Shown here one piece after another: positions 48,301 to 57,455 of a DNA stretch of 64,000 bases; position 1 is the stretch's first letter, and the number at the start of each line of letters is the position of its first letter. Origin of the DNA: Exiguobacterium sp. 9-2 (GTDB lineage: Bacteria; Bacillota; Bacilli; Exiguobacteriales; Exiguobacteriaceae); the NCBI RefSeq assembly GCF_036287235.1, contig NZ_CP142850.1, positions 708,001-772,000 of the forward strand. Direction: 5' to 3'. The position numbers were made by a program, and so were the translations under genes. The notes under the pieces were generated by a model. That model was not told where the DNA came from. It was given only the letters and a program-made list of their open reading frames with translations, and searched no databases.

Positions 48301-48880
48301 TCGCCAGACGACGTATTACCGAACGCCACAATTCCTTGGACCTGTACTTAGTGGAGCGGAACGAGGAACGGTCCTACACCTAGCGATGCAATTATACAAA
48401 CCGGATACAGCGATTTCAGAACAGATCGATCAATGGGAAACGATGGAACGAATCACACCTATCGAAGCGACGACGATGCGGGAAGCAACACCACAGTTGC
48501 AAGAGTTCCTAGACTCCGAGATCGGACAATTGTTCAGCGAACGACTACGGACAAACCACGTCTATCGAGAGTTACCGTTTACGTATAAAATCGGAGCATC
48601 ACGTTTTCGGAAAGACTGGACGGGTCCAGTGGATGACGCAGTCATGCAGGGAATCGTCGACTGCTTGATTCAGGATGGGGAGTCATATATCTTACTCGAC
48701 TATAAATCGGATCAAATCGTTACGACGGAAGTCGGACAGACACCTGCTGATGTGTTACGTGAACGGTATGCGACTCAATTGAATCTATACCAAGAAGCAT
48801 TAGAAGCTATTCTTCATATTCGAATCTCGCGGAAAGTCATTTATGCTTTTGCTTTAGGAGAAACGATTGATTTAGTTTAA
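45329..48880 (+). CDS. addA: ATP-dependent helicase/nuclease subunit A
   Basis: 1183 residues. UvrD-like helicase with Walker A SAAAGSGKTAVL (Lys30), TFTNAAAREMK, VDEYQDTNEVQ, MVGDVKQSIYKFR, TIHQSKGLEFPV and YVAMTRAKEKLIL; the C-terminal nuclease has the catalytic ILLDYKSDQIV. It forms AddAB with the preceding gene for break resection and recombination. A G-U-rich hairpin at 48890-48939 may end transcription. Confidence 0.96.
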   Translation: MSVSWTEEQQQAISARGGHILVSAAAGSGKTAVLVERLTQRLIDPEDELSADRILVATFTNAAAREMKTRVIEVMDQRIKEAPDDLYLKKQRQLMNRAQITTIHSFCLSILRENYYRIGLDPAFRIADESELLLLQDDVLEAVFESFYASEDPGFYDLIDSYTSDRDDQAMLSLISNLYRFSRSLPDPEAFYAHLINQYDQPIDPDESPLMQRLVELEWETLSNLLGRYRELAFELEQSGYTEMGQMMRQDIAPFGVLETSVRQWSMVALAFQAVEFGRWKSPRGDEGIKPFQTERTRLVAEFKKMKELFVQKTGVDYLEDLRSQLRHVETIVTLVRQFANDYLEAKQQRGIVDFSDLEHFALEILTEEGQPSDVAKLLKERFVEVLVDEYQDTNEVQERIIQLVSKTDEATGNLFMVGDVKQSIYKFRHAEPGLFLEKFKRFQQTDVGTRIDLTKNFRSRLEVLDGTNQIFRQVMDGTVGEIDYDEAAHLRLGNLSYLESEQVDPELLLIDPLDSEKEEVEARAIATRILELVDSKHPHLIYDAKSNRFRTCEYRDIVVLARSRGKRVQALVEVLEQYEIPVYADTTGGYFQATEIQIMMALLKTIDNPLQDIPFASLLRSPIFGVADRDLGRIRAKQKEGSFYEAALAMATEESALGIRIDEIIRQIQAWRTEARGSALPAFIRSLFDQTGYFEYVGCLAGGRSRQANLNALYERAKQYETSGYRGLYRFLRLINRLIERGEDFAEARSLGEDEDVVRIMTIHQSKGLEFPVTIVSQLTKQFNKQDQMQAIQLHKTYGIALDAIDPIRRLRSGTLLKEVIRREMDREMKAEEMRVLYVAMTRAKEKLILVGTVKDLEDQMVAWQMTPLDEVLLPENDRRQAKSYAEWVVPAVLRSSLLRPDETNWSIRMMSLEELAPYQEISTLVEQLEHVQKLEKIDVPVNTHVKEIVESAFSYQYPHLLATETAAKQTVTELKRAEQLERAAFETTYRQTTYYRTPQFLGPVLSGAERGTVLHLAMQLYKPDTAISEQIDQWETMERITPIEATTMREATPQLQEFLDSEIGQLFSERLRTNHVYRELPFTYKIGASRFRKDWTGPVDDAVMQGIVDCLIQDGESYILLDYKSDQIVTTEVGQTPADVLRERYATQLNLYQEALEAILHIRISRKVIYAFALGETIDLV

Positions 48881-48889
48881 TTTTACGAC

Positions 48890-48939
48890 TGAGACCTCTC
48901 TTGTCCTCCTACTTCAGGTAGAGGCGAGGGAGGTTTTAG
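48890..48939 (+). terminator. Probable terminator of addBA
   Basis: ACCTCTCTTG / CGAGGGAGGT outer stem (10 pairs, two wobble) and a CTAC / GTAG inner stem, followed by TTTTAGT. The T-run is short. Confidence 0.55.
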
Positions 48940-49078
48940 TATAGTTCGAAAGAGGGATGAGGAATAAAGGAATAAAATCAAGGTATGGAGTGATTTCCGT
49001 TTCTTATTGTGAAAAAACTGTGTAAAATAAAGAAGATATGTCACTTTAATGATGGATAATTTTGGGAGGTTTTAATAG

Positions 49079-49456
49079 ATGGCACGTATTTTATTAGCAG
49101 AAGATGAAGATGTCTTACGTATGTTGGTACTTGATACACTAGAAGATGAAGGATATACGATTGATGAAGCGACGGACGGAGACGAGGCATATCAAAAAAT
49201 CATGAACACGGAATATGACCTCGTTCTGTTGGATTACATGATGCCTGGGATGACAGGAATCGAAGTCATCGAAAAAGTTCGACAACATCCAGATAAGCAA
49301 CACTTGAAAATTATGATGTTGACCGCTAAAAGTCAACAATCTGATCGAGAGCGCGCGGAAGAAATCGGTGCAAACTACTTCTTTTCGAAACCCTTTAGTC
49401 CTCTTGAGTTGATTGATGTAGTAGGAGGAATATTGAGTGATCACCAAGTGGATTAA
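49079..49456 (+). CDS. Single-domain response regulator
   Basis: 125 residues, receiver only: acidic pair ED (8-9), phospho-acceptor Asp52 in LVLLDYMMPGMTG, Thr in MLTAKS and Lys in FSKPF. With no output domain it must act by protein contact or phosphotransfer. It overlaps the next gene, a large sensor kinase, by 20 bp, and is its likely partner. GGGAGG precedes the ATG. Confidence 0.88.
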   Translation: MARILLAEDEDVLRMLVLDTLEDEGYTIDEATDGDEAYQKIMNTEYDLVLLDYMMPGMTGIEVIEKVRQHPDKQHLKIMMLTAKSQQSDRERAEEIGANYFFSKPFSPLELIDVVGGILSDHQVD

Positions 49457-51980
49457 TCGAAAAATCGGACGCCAACTTATGGCATCCTTTTATGTCGTAT
49501 TAGCTACATTGATGATTTCATCATTGATCGTCTACAACTACACGGATACGAAATTGCAAGCGACACGGGCGAAATTAGAAGACATCCGAGATCGCAGTGC
49601 ACGCGCAGGGGCTCTATGGGAAGAATGGCAGGATGTTCAATTCAACATGCGTGGCTATGCCTTGATGGGAAATGAAGAATTGTATACCCAAGTTATGGCT
49701 CAACAAGATAAGATTGCTCAGCAAACGGATTGGTTCGAAAAAAATGCAATCTACGATCAAGGAAAGGCATTCGCCCAGTCCTCGAGAGAACTATATCAAT
49801 ACTATTTCGATGCAATCTTGCCGCTTGTTCAATCCTATGTCAAAGCGAAAGAGTCAGGAGATATTACAGAATCCTTCTTGAAAGGAACGACGCTAGCTGA
49901 ATTGCCACTCGGTCAAAAGTTGTTAACTGAAGGAAAGATTCAGTTAGATAGTCAAGGAAACATCGATGTATTATCAGAGATTAATAAAAGTGAACTGGCA
50001 CTCGGCGGTTATCGTGAATTTTTGGAAGATTGGGCACAACGGACAAGTGATCAATTGGAGCAGGAAATCCGAACGACGCAACTGATTTGGTTAGCGAATA
50101 TCGTCGTTTTGATCGCTGTTTTGATCTTCTTCATCTATCCATTCATTCGTCGCATCACGATTGAATTATTGTCTCTCGTTAAGAACAGTCAACGGCTTGC
50201 GAATGGTGAAGATGTTTTAAGCGTCAAAGTACCGAATCGTAAAGATGAGATTGGTATTTTAGCACTATCGTTTAATCAGATGGCAAGTTCGATTTCTGAG
50301 AATAAACAGCATCTATTGGCAAAAAATGAAGAGTTGCAAGCCCAGCAGGAAGAATTACAAGCGCAGCAAGAAGAATTGCAAGCACAACAACAGGAACTTG
50401 AAGAAGCATTGGAACTGACGATGCGCAATGAACAACACCTTCAGTACCGGAATGATCTGACAGAGACGCTCGCGGCACGTGAATCGTTGACCGCTTATCC
50501 GGAAATCATCGAGAAGCTCGTCACGATCACGGATTCTGAAATTGGTGCATTAGTATTCGTCGATGAGGAAGAGAGTTATTCCGTCGTCACCTATGGTATG
50601 ACGGATGAACTGGCAGAGCAGTTACTTCAAAACGATGCGTCACTGTTAAAACGAGCAGAATCACTCAAGACACCAGTTCACTCCTCTAAACAAGTCGTGA
50701 GCAATCATCCGTTACCGTACCCGTACTATATGTATGAAACGGCTGTGCCGATTCTCGATCCAACCGCAGATGATATCATCGCGTATATCTATCTGGTCCG
50801 TTACCGCGATCAGTTTACGAATGAACAGATGCGGGATGTCATGTCCTTCTCTCGTCAATTGTCGTTATCCCTTCTCCGGATGCGTTTGTTTGACGAGATG
50901 ACGAGAGAAAAAACGAAAACGGAACGGATTCTCGATTCAATTCGTGAAGCGGTCATCTATCTTGAGCCAGGGAAAGAAGAGGTTTTCGTCAATCGACCAC
51001 TGTACGATCTATTCCCGGAACTGCGATATGGTGTCCAGGCGGAACAAGAAACACTTCAAACATGCTTAGAAGTCATTCAATCCGTCGTCGATGAACCGGA
51101 AAACTTCAGTCGATATGTTGATTCAGTTCTTCGGGGAGAATTACCGACAGATAGTCTACAGTTCTCGATTAGAAACGAAACGGTATTCATTCAATTTTAT
51201 GTCGAGGTGATTCACATTCATCAGGTGCATAAAGGAACGATGCTTGTCATGCGGGATGTGACGAAAGAAACCGAAATGGATCGTTTGAAATCAGAACTCG
51301 TTTCGACTGTATCTCATGAACTTCGAACACCGCTTTCTTCGATTTATGGTTTTACAGAGCTCATGCTCAATAGAGATATTGAAGAATCGCGCCAAGATCG
51401 ATACTTACGGACGATCCATTCCGAAACAGAACGTCTTGCGAATCTCGTCAACGATTTCTTAGACGTCCAGCGCATGGAGTCAGGTACACAATCGTACAAA
51501 AAGACATCTGTGAACATTCATGCGATTGCTGAAGAAACGACACACTTTTATGCGGCTTCGACACAAGCCCACCGGATTACGTTCCGTCACGAAGGAAATC
51601 AGTTGCCTGTCATTGAAGCAGATGAAGAAAAAATCAGACAGTTACTCAATAATTTATTGAATAATGCGGTGAAATACTCACCATCTGGTGGTGCGATTGA
51701 TGTCGTACTCACGACATCACGTGATCAAGTCATTCTTCAAGTTCGGGATGAGGGAATCGGGATTCCGAAACAATCACTCAGTCGTCTATTCGAAAAGTTT
51801 TACCGCGTCGATAACTCGGATAGTCGGAAAATCGGTGGTACGGGCCTTGGTCTAGCCATCTGTAAAGAAATCGTCACCGGTCATGGGGGAGAAATTCATG
51901 TGGAATCGGTCGTAAGAGAAGGGAGTCTTTTCACTGTCAAAATCCCACTCGTTCAGTCCACACATGTGACAATCTCCTGA
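49437..51980 (+). CDS. Multi-domain membrane sensor histidine kinase
   Basis: 847 residues from a GTG at 49437, 8 nt after AGGAGG. Order: membrane segment (about 15-35), CHASE3-like extracellular helical sensor (about 40-215), second segment (about 218-237), HAMP, a coiled coil with EELQAQQ three times in a row (about 298-320), a GAF-like domain (about 345-485), a PAS-like region (about 500-610), HisKA with His627 in STVSHELRTP, and an HATPase domain (NNLLNNAVKYS, GTGLGLAICKEIV). The signal is unknown. It is coupled to the receiver gene upstream. Confidence 0.88.
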   Translation: MITKWINRKIGRQLMASFYVVLATLMISSLIVYNYTDTKLQATRAKLEDIRDRSARAGALWEEWQDVQFNMRGYALMGNEELYTQVMAQQDKIAQQTDWFEKNAIYDQGKAFAQSSRELYQYYFDAILPLVQSYVKAKESGDITESFLKGTTLAELPLGQKLLTEGKIQLDSQGNIDVLSEINKSELALGGYREFLEDWAQRTSDQLEQEIRTTQLIWLANIVVLIAVLIFFIYPFIRRITIELLSLVKNSQRLANGEDVLSVKVPNRKDEIGILALSFNQMASSISENKQHLLAKNEELQAQQEELQAQQEELQAQQQELEEALELTMRNEQHLQYRNDLTETLAARESLTAYPEIIEKLVTITDSEIGALVFVDEEESYSVVTYGMTDELAEQLLQNDASLLKRAESLKTPVHSSKQVVSNHPLPYPYYMYETAVPILDPTADDIIAYIYLVRYRDQFTNEQMRDVMSFSRQLSLSLLRMRLFDEMTREKTKTERILDSIREAVIYLEPGKEEVFVNRPLYDLFPELRYGVQAEQETLQTCLEVIQSVVDEPENFSRYVDSVLRGELPTDSLQFSIRNETVFIQFYVEVIHIHQVHKGTMLVMRDVTKETEMDRLKSELVSTVSHELRTPLSSIYGFTELMLNRDIEESRQDRYLRTIHSETERLANLVNDFLDVQRMESGTQSYKKTSVNIHAIAEETTHFYAASTQAHRITFRHEGNQLPVIEADEEKIRQLLNNLLNNAVKYSPSGGAIDVVLTTSRDQVILQVRDEGIGIPKQSLSRLFEKFYRVDNSDSRKIGGTGLGLAICKEIVTGHGGEIHVESVVREGSLFTVKIPLVQSTHVTIS

Positions 51981-52064
51981 ATAAACCATATAGCAACAAA
52001 ATAACACTAGGTGTTCGTACGGAAATCAGATACGATGAAATAGGAAAAGAAAGGAGGAAATGAA

Positions 52065-52445
52065 ATGCCAATCACAGCATTCGTTCACACACACGTCTTA
52101 CTTTGGGTACTTTTATTGGTTACGTTCTTCGTCGCGTTTTCGATGTACAAGAACAATAAGAAAGCCGCAAAAGGCATTCATATGGCGTTCCGTCTTCTGC
52201 TTTTATTGACGTTCGCGACAGGTCTTTACCTGTACATTAAAATCATGGGGGTGTCTGAAAATCCAGATCCACTCTACCATGCGAAGATCACAGCAGGTCT
52301 TTTGACGCTCATCTTCGGAGAATTGACACTCGTTCGTGTCAAAAAAGGAAAAGCCTATTCCGGTTTCGTCATCGGATTCATCGTGCTTGTCCTTGTGACA
52401 GTATTCCTTGGCTATTCGCTTCCATACGGTATGAAGTTTTTCTGA
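52065..52445 (+). CDS. YisL-family (DUF1516) membrane protein
   Basis: 126 residues with four hydrophobic segments (about 8-25, 42-62, 74-92, 100-120) and the YisL-like layout: HTHVLLWVLLLVTF, MAFRLLLLLTF, AKITAGLLTLIFGE. Function is unknown in the family. AAAGGAGG lies 7 nt before the ATG; a strong terminator follows. Confidence 0.78.
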   Translation: MPITAFVHTHVLLWVLLLVTFFVAFSMYKNNKKAAKGIHMAFRLLLLLTFATGLYLYIKIMGVSENPDPLYHAKITAGLLTLIFGELTLVRVKKGKAYSGFVIGFIVLVLVTVFLGYSLPYGMKFF

Positions 52446-52459
52446 TTTTATGCGAAATC

Positions 52460-52501
52460 AAAGAGTCCTTTTCGACCTTTTGGGTCGAAAGGACTCTTTT
52501 T
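52460..52501 (+). terminator. Terminator of the YisL-type gene
   Basis: AAAGAGTCCTTTCGACC-type stem (about 17 bp) with TTTT loop and five T after it. Confidence 0.88.
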
Positions 52502-52584
52502 GTCGTGTCTGCTAGTAATTTTTGTTTACAAGTGGTTGTTATTTGGGAAAAGGGATGTATTACACAGTAGAGAGGGGAACGCTT

Positions 52585-53583
52585 GTGGCACAGTTGAAGG
52601 AATGGACGAAGGTCTTCCGGGCACGGAAATGGATGAAACGCGCAGAACCGGTGTTACCACTCTGGCATGGATACATCGGTTATAAATATGGGTTATTCGA
52701 TGCTCTTCAATCGGGAGCGACGCAGGCGGAAGCGCAACTACGGATGCGACGTCCGCTGACACAGGAAGCGTTATCCCGCTGGTTTGAGGTTGGCGTAGCT
52801 GTCGGTCATTTAAAGAAAAAAGATTTACGTTATACGGCGACGCGTCATGTATTGCCAGAACTTTCTCAATCAGACGATCGTAGTATCGGTTTTATGTTAT
52901 CTGAGATGATGGAGCTACATTTACCCGCCTTGTTCTCTTATCCACAATTCCTAGAAGAGGGGCAACAGAAAGTCTTTAATGGAGAAGAACATGGCGACAT
53001 CGTTGCCGAAACGTCGGCACTTGTCGAGACCGTTGCTTTCCCGGCTGTACGTCATATCATTCGAAGTCGCAATCTGACATCACTGCTCGATATCGGCTGT
53101 GCCTATGGCGGTTATCTTCGCAAAATTCATGAAGCGTTACCTGAATTGCGGCTCGCTGGAATCGATATTGAAGAGTCGGTCATCGCCGAAGCGAGACGAC
53201 GAGATACGAGTGGAGAGATTGACTTCGTCGTCGGAGACATCAAAACGTTTGACGTAAAAGAAACGTATGATGGTGTCATGATGAATAATATTTTGTATTA
53301 CTTCCCACAACCGGAACGTCTTGCTTTACTAAAAGGGGTACGCCGTTTTGTCAAAGATGATGGAACAGTCATTCTCGTCACTCCACTTCGTGACAGTTCA
53401 CATGGTGCACCGTTCTCAGCAGCATTCAATGCCTTTATGACACTGCATGAGAATTTGTATCCATTACCAAGCCAGGAAGAATTGAAAGAAGATTTATCGA
53501 AAGCTGGGTTTGGAAATATTTCGATCACACCATTCTTAAAAGAAGGTGCTTGGTATATCGTGACTGCAAACGCCACTTCCTAA
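52585..53583 (+). CDS. SAM-dependent methyltransferase with N-terminal helical domain
   Basis: 332 residues from a GTG at 52585, 7 nt after GAGAGGGG. The Rossmann motif I is LLDIGCAYGGYLRKI, followed by LAGIDIEE (motif II) and MMNNILYYFPQPERL. An N-terminal helical region with a winged-helix look (about 35-95: PLTQEALSRWFEVG) resembles the dimerisation domain of O-methyltransferases. Substrate unknown. It lies just before the carotenoid operon but is separated by a terminator and promoter, so a link to pigment is only possible. Confidence 0.75.
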   Translation: MAQLKEWTKVFRARKWMKRAEPVLPLWHGYIGYKYGLFDALQSGATQAEAQLRMRRPLTQEALSRWFEVGVAVGHLKKKDLRYTATRHVLPELSQSDDRSIGFMLSEMMELHLPALFSYPQFLEEGQQKVFNGEEHGDIVAETSALVETVAFPAVRHIIRSRNLTSLLDIGCAYGGYLRKIHEALPELRLAGIDIEESVIAEARRRDTSGEIDFVVGDIKTFDVKETYDGVMMNNILYYFPQPERLALLKGVRRFVKDDGTVILVTPLRDSSHGAPFSAAFNAFMTLHENLYPLPSQEELKEDLSKAGFGNISITPFLKEGAWYIVTANATS

Positions 53584-53601
53584 GCGAAGTCTGGCGTTTT
53601 T
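53569..53601 (+). terminator. Terminator overlapping the methyltransferase stop codon
   Basis: AACGCCACTTC-CTAAGC-GAAGTCTGGCGTT with a TC bulge and T-run. Confidence 0.7.
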
Positions 53602-53623
53602 ACAGTTGGAAGACAGTTCAAAT

Positions 53624-53653
53624 TTGTCGCTCTTACTATGTGCTTAGTATAAT
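53624..53653 (+). promoter_or_regulatory. Promoter of the + strand carotenoid operon
   Basis: TTGTCG (53624-53629), 18-bp spacer, TATAAT (53648-53653); 37 nt before the GTG start. Confidence 0.6.
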
Positions 53654-53689
53654 AGTTGAAACGATGAGAGATAAAAAGGAGAGATTTGG

Positions 53690-55180
53690 GTGAAGCGACG
53701 CGTAGCAGTGATAGGAGCAGGACCAGGGGGACTTGCATGTGCCTTGTTATTAGCAGGAAAAGGAGTAGACGTCACCGTTTATGAAAAACAACCGCAAGTC
53801 GGTGGACGAACTTCTGCCGTCAAGCTAGGTGAATACACATTTGATCGAGGACCGACTTTTCTTAATATGCCGCATATTTTAGAAAACGTCTTTCACGAAG
53901 CCGGTCTACGGTTAGAAGATTATTTAGATCTAAAGGCACTTGATCCGATGTATACACTCTATTTCAAAGGTGGAACAGAACAGTTTACGATGACGACGGA
54001 TCGGGACCGGATGAAAGAGACGATCGAGCGCCACTTTCCGGGAAATGGGGAAGGGTACGATCGATTCATGGCAGAGCAAGCGTTAAAGCTCGGTAAGTTG
54101 ATGCCGATTCTACAGACACGTCATGACCGATTAACGGACTACTTGTCACCGCGTGTCTTAACAGCACTTCCGCGTCTCTCACTCGGGCGATCACTTTATG
54201 ATGTCTTGTCCGACTATTTCACGAGCGAAGAACTGAAGTATGCCTTTACGTTCCAAGCGAAGTACTTAGGGATGTCGGCTTGGGAATGCCCAGGAGGTTT
54301 CTCCATCTTGTCTTACATGGAACATGCATACGGTGTCCATCATCCGATTGGTGGGATGCACCAGGTGCCACTTGCGATGCAACGTGCCATCGAAGAACTC
54401 GGTGGAACGGTTCAGTTAGGTACAGGCATCAAGCAATTGATCTTAAACGGCAAAGTCGTCGAAGGGGTCATCCTTGAGTCAGGTCAGCATGAGTTATTTG
54501 ATGAAGTCATCGTCGGTGCTGATTTCGCACATGCGATGAATCACCTTGTACCGGAAGGAGTACTGAAAAAATGGTCCCGACCAAAAATTGATCGCAAAAA
54601 ATTCTCGTGTTCGACGTTTATGTTGTATCTTGGCGTTAATCGGACATTCGATGCGCCACATCACACGATTTATTTTGCGGAAGACTACGAGAAAAACGTT
54701 CGCGAGATGACGCAGACTTTAGAATTATCCGATGATTTTTCATTTTATGTTCAAAATCCATCCGTTCTTGATCCGACACTAGCACCTGAAGGAAAGTCCG
54801 CCATGTATGTGCTAGTTCCGGTTCCGAACAACTACTCGGAACTCGATTGGTCGATCGAAGGACCAAAATTACGTCGACGTGTTCTGGATACGCTTGAAAC
54901 GCGTTCACCGTATCAAGGGATTGAAGCGGCAATCGAAGTCGAAGAGATGTTCACGCCGGACGATTGGGAAGCGATGGGGATCCATCAAGGAGCGACGTTT
55001 AACCTTGGGCATCAGTTGACACAGATGATGTATTTCCGACCGCATAACCAGTTTGAAGAGCTGGATCACTTGTATCTTGTCGGGGGAGGCACACACCCAG
55101 GGAGCGGCTTACCAACGATCTTCGAATCCGCGCGTATTACGGCAGAACTCGTGCTCAAAAAAGAAGGGGTGCGGACATGA
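53690..55180 (+). CDS. CrtN/CrtI-family carotenoid desaturase (copy A)
   Basis: 496 residues from a GTG 8 nt after AAAAGGAG. FAD-binding AVIGAGPGGLACALLLA at the N-terminus, then GGRTSAVKL and DRGPTFLNMP; the C-terminal motif LYLVGGGTHPGSGLPTIFES is the CrtI/CrtN hallmark. It probably desaturates a C30 (or C40) carotene at the membrane. First gene of a three-gene operon; overlaps the next by 4 bp. Confidence 0.85.
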   Translation: MKRRVAVIGAGPGGLACALLLAGKGVDVTVYEKQPQVGGRTSAVKLGEYTFDRGPTFLNMPHILENVFHEAGLRLEDYLDLKALDPMYTLYFKGGTEQFTMTTDRDRMKETIERHFPGNGEGYDRFMAEQALKLGKLMPILQTRHDRLTDYLSPRVLTALPRLSLGRSLYDVLSDYFTSEELKYAFTFQAKYLGMSAWECPGGFSILSYMEHAYGVHHPIGGMHQVPLAMQRAIEELGGTVQLGTGIKQLILNGKVVEGVILESGQHELFDEVIVGADFAHAMNHLVPEGVLKKWSRPKIDRKKFSCSTFMLYLGVNRTFDAPHHTIYFAEDYEKNVREMTQTLELSDDFSFYVQNPSVLDPTLAPEGKSAMYVLVPVPNNYSELDWSIEGPKLRRRVLDTLETRSPYQGIEAAIEVEEMFTPDDWEAMGIHQGATFNLGHQLTQMMYFRPHNQFEELDHLYLVGGGTHPGSGLPTIFESARITAELVLKKEGVRT

Positions 55181-56658
55181 AAATAGGATTCGTAGGAGCA
55201 GGCGTCGGAACACTGCATGCAGCACTTTTGCTGACAGCAAGACATCCGGGAGTCGAGATTACGATTTTTGAAAAAGAAGCGCATGTCGGTGGTCGATTAC
55301 GATCCGTCGATTTTGAATCCGGTGGACGCATCGATGAAGGTCCGACAATCGTCCTGATGCCAGGTAAGTTGAAAGAGCAGTTGGCAGAAGCAGGCGTGAC
55401 GGGAGTAAAACTCGAACGGGTGGATCCATTGTATGACCTTCACTTCGACGACGGGACCGTCGTTACGAAAGTATCTGATGTCGTGGACCAAGCCATTGCG
55501 ATCGAACGCCAATTCGGCGAAGGTCGTGGATTTTATGAATTCATGCATCAAAAAGAAAAGGATTATAAGACGAGTGTATCGAAATTTTTAGAACGTGGTT
55601 ATCGTCGGAAAACGGAGCTGTTGCATCCAGAAATGATGCGTCCATTATTACAGATGCACGCTTTAGAGACAGCGCATGATCATTTGAAGCGATACTTCAA
55701 GAGTAAATATTTGCGCATGGCATACAGTTTCCCCACATTTTATATCGGAGGAAATCCGTATACGACACCATCCATCTATGGTTTGATTCCATACCGGGAA
55801 CAAGCAGAAGGTGTCTGGTATGTAAAAGGCGGTTATTTCTCGCTTGCTGAACGCATGTATGACACATTAGTCGAACGAGGTGTCCGGTTCGTCTTCGAGG
55901 CACCCGTTGAACGAGTCGTCGTTGACCAAGGACAGGCGAAGGAAATCGTCTTACAAGGTGGAACACATGAAGCATTCGATCAAATCGTACTAAATGGAGA
56001 ATTTCCATTAATGGAACGTCTTGTGGAAGGTAAACAACCTAAAACATATACTCCTTCAGGCGGGACGCTATTGCTGTATTTCAAGATGAAAGGGAAAGTT
56101 GACTTACCGGTGCATCGATTTTTGATGCCGAATGACTTGGAACCACTCATGACAAACATCTTTAAAAAAGGACGATTACCTGAACATCCGGCAGTCTATC
56201 TGTTCCATCCGAGTCAGATTGATCGTAGTTTAACAGGAACGGACGATAGCGTCGTCTATTCATTAATTCCTTCTCCTCGTGGCTATGGTGTGAAAGATTA
56301 TGAAAAAGTAGACTTCGTCGAGACCGTACTCGAAAAAATCGAGCATCATCATCCGGGATTTCGGGAAAAGATACAAGAAATGAAGATTCGTACACCGAAT
56401 GATGCACAGGCATTTGGACTATACGAAGGTGGCAGTTTTGGAATTGCTCCGACGATTCGTCAATCAGCTGCCTTAAAGACACAGGCAAAACCATATCCAG
56501 ATATCGATCGACTATATGCCGTCGGTGCATCGGTGCATCCGTGTGGAGGAGTACCAGTCGTCATGATGGGCGCAACGATACTCGTAAACCGAATGGAACA
56601 AGAGATGGGGTGGAAACATGAATTCAGTGACGATCCAGAACGCGTATATCAAATGTGA
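55177..56658 (+). CDS. CrtN-family FAD-dependent desaturase/oxidase (copy B)
   Basis: 493 residues. It starts MKIGFVGAGVGTLHAALLLT; the dinucleotide-binding glycines and GGRLRSVDF are kept, as is DEGPTIVLMP. The C-terminal motif is AVGASVHPCGGVPVVMM, with Cys where relatives have Gly or Ala. The middle (LERGYRRKTELL) resembles staphylococcal CrtN, so diapophytoene desaturation is a fair guess. It overlaps copy A by 4 bp and crtM by 41 bp. Confidence 0.8.
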   Translation: MKIGFVGAGVGTLHAALLLTARHPGVEITIFEKEAHVGGRLRSVDFESGGRIDEGPTIVLMPGKLKEQLAEAGVTGVKLERVDPLYDLHFDDGTVVTKVSDVVDQAIAIERQFGEGRGFYEFMHQKEKDYKTSVSKFLERGYRRKTELLHPEMMRPLLQMHALETAHDHLKRYFKSKYLRMAYSFPTFYIGGNPYTTPSIYGLIPYREQAEGVWYVKGGYFSLAERMYDTLVERGVRFVFEAPVERVVVDQGQAKEIVLQGGTHEAFDQIVLNGEFPLMERLVEGKQPKTYTPSGGTLLLYFKMKGKVDLPVHRFLMPNDLEPLMTNIFKKGRLPEHPAVYLFHPSQIDRSLTGTDDSVVYSLIPSPRGYGVKDYEKVDFVETVLEKIEHHHPGFREKIQEMKIRTPNDAQAFGLYEGGSFGIAPTIRQSAALKTQAKPYPDIDRLYAVGASVHPCGGVPVVMMGATILVNRMEQEMGWKHEFSDDPERVYQM

Positions 56659-57451
56659 GGAAGTCATTCAGTCCGGGTCTAAAACGTTCTATAAAGCCTT
56701 TTCACTCTTACCAAAAGCAGATCGACAAGCTGTTTATGCGATTTATACATTTTGCCGGTTCCTTGACGATACCGTCGACGAATCGGATACACCAAAAGAA
56801 AGTTTAATGGCTTTTTTGAATGAATTCAAACGATTCCGCAATGGTGAAGTACTAAATAAACCGTTATGGATTGCGTTAGCAGATGTATTTGAACGTTACG
56901 AAATGGATGAGACACCCTTTCTCGAGCTCGCGGAAGGTATGCGTTGGGACATCGAGAAAAATCGTTATCAGACGCTTGAGGAGACAGAGCAATACAGTTA
57001 TTACGTAGCGAGTACTGTCGGTTTAATGTTATTGCCCATCCTTGCACCGCAACAGCCTGATCTCCGTAAGTCTGCTATTGATCTTGGAATCGCGATGCAA
57101 TTAACGAATATTTTACGAGATGTTGGTGAAGATGCAAAACGCGGGCGCATCTACTTGCCTCATTCATGGATGGAGACATACGGTGTCACAGCGGAGTCGT
57201 TACTCGCTGGTCGCCCTTCAGGAGACTTTATCGGTCTCTGGGAAGAAGTTGCACTTCGAGCAGAGCATCTGTATGATGCGGCGATTCCATCGTTTGATTG
57301 GTATCCGCGGGAGAGCAGACGCGCTTTAAAGGCAGCTGCCTTCTTATACCGTGGTATCCTCGATGCGGCACGGGATAATCATTACGACGTCTTTACGAAA
57401 CGGGCGTACGTCAGCCGTTGGCAAAAGATGAAGTTGCTCGCAACGATTTAA
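56618..57451 (+). CDS. crtM: Phytoene/squalene synthase family, CrtM type
   Basis: 277 residues. The two Asp-rich sites are FLDDTVDE and LRDVGEDAKRGRIYLP, and SKTFYKAFSLLP is the N-terminal signature. It joins two prenyl diphosphates head to head; CrtM-type enzymes use farnesyl diphosphate to make 4,4'-diapophytoene (C30). The chain length is inferred from the neighbours and the Gram-positive context. The 41-bp overlap with the gene before it suggests coupled translation. Confidence 0.88.
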   Translation: MNSVTIQNAYIKCEEVIQSGSKTFYKAFSLLPKADRQAVYAIYTFCRFLDDTVDESDTPKESLMAFLNEFKRFRNGEVLNKPLWIALADVFERYEMDETPFLELAEGMRWDIEKNRYQTLEETEQYSYYVASTVGLMLLPILAPQQPDLRKSAIDLGIAMQLTNILRDVGEDAKRGRIYLPHSWMETYGVTAESLLAGRPSGDFIGLWEEVALRAEHLYDAAIPSFDWYPRESRRALKAAAFLYRGILDAARDNHYDVFTKRAYVSRWQKMKLLATI

Positions 57452-57455
57452 TACA

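Noticed and set aside
50330..50410. Short tandem repeat that could suggest a CRISPR-like array
   Set aside because: It is in frame inside the sensor kinase and codes for the EELQAQQ coiled coil; there are no spacers.
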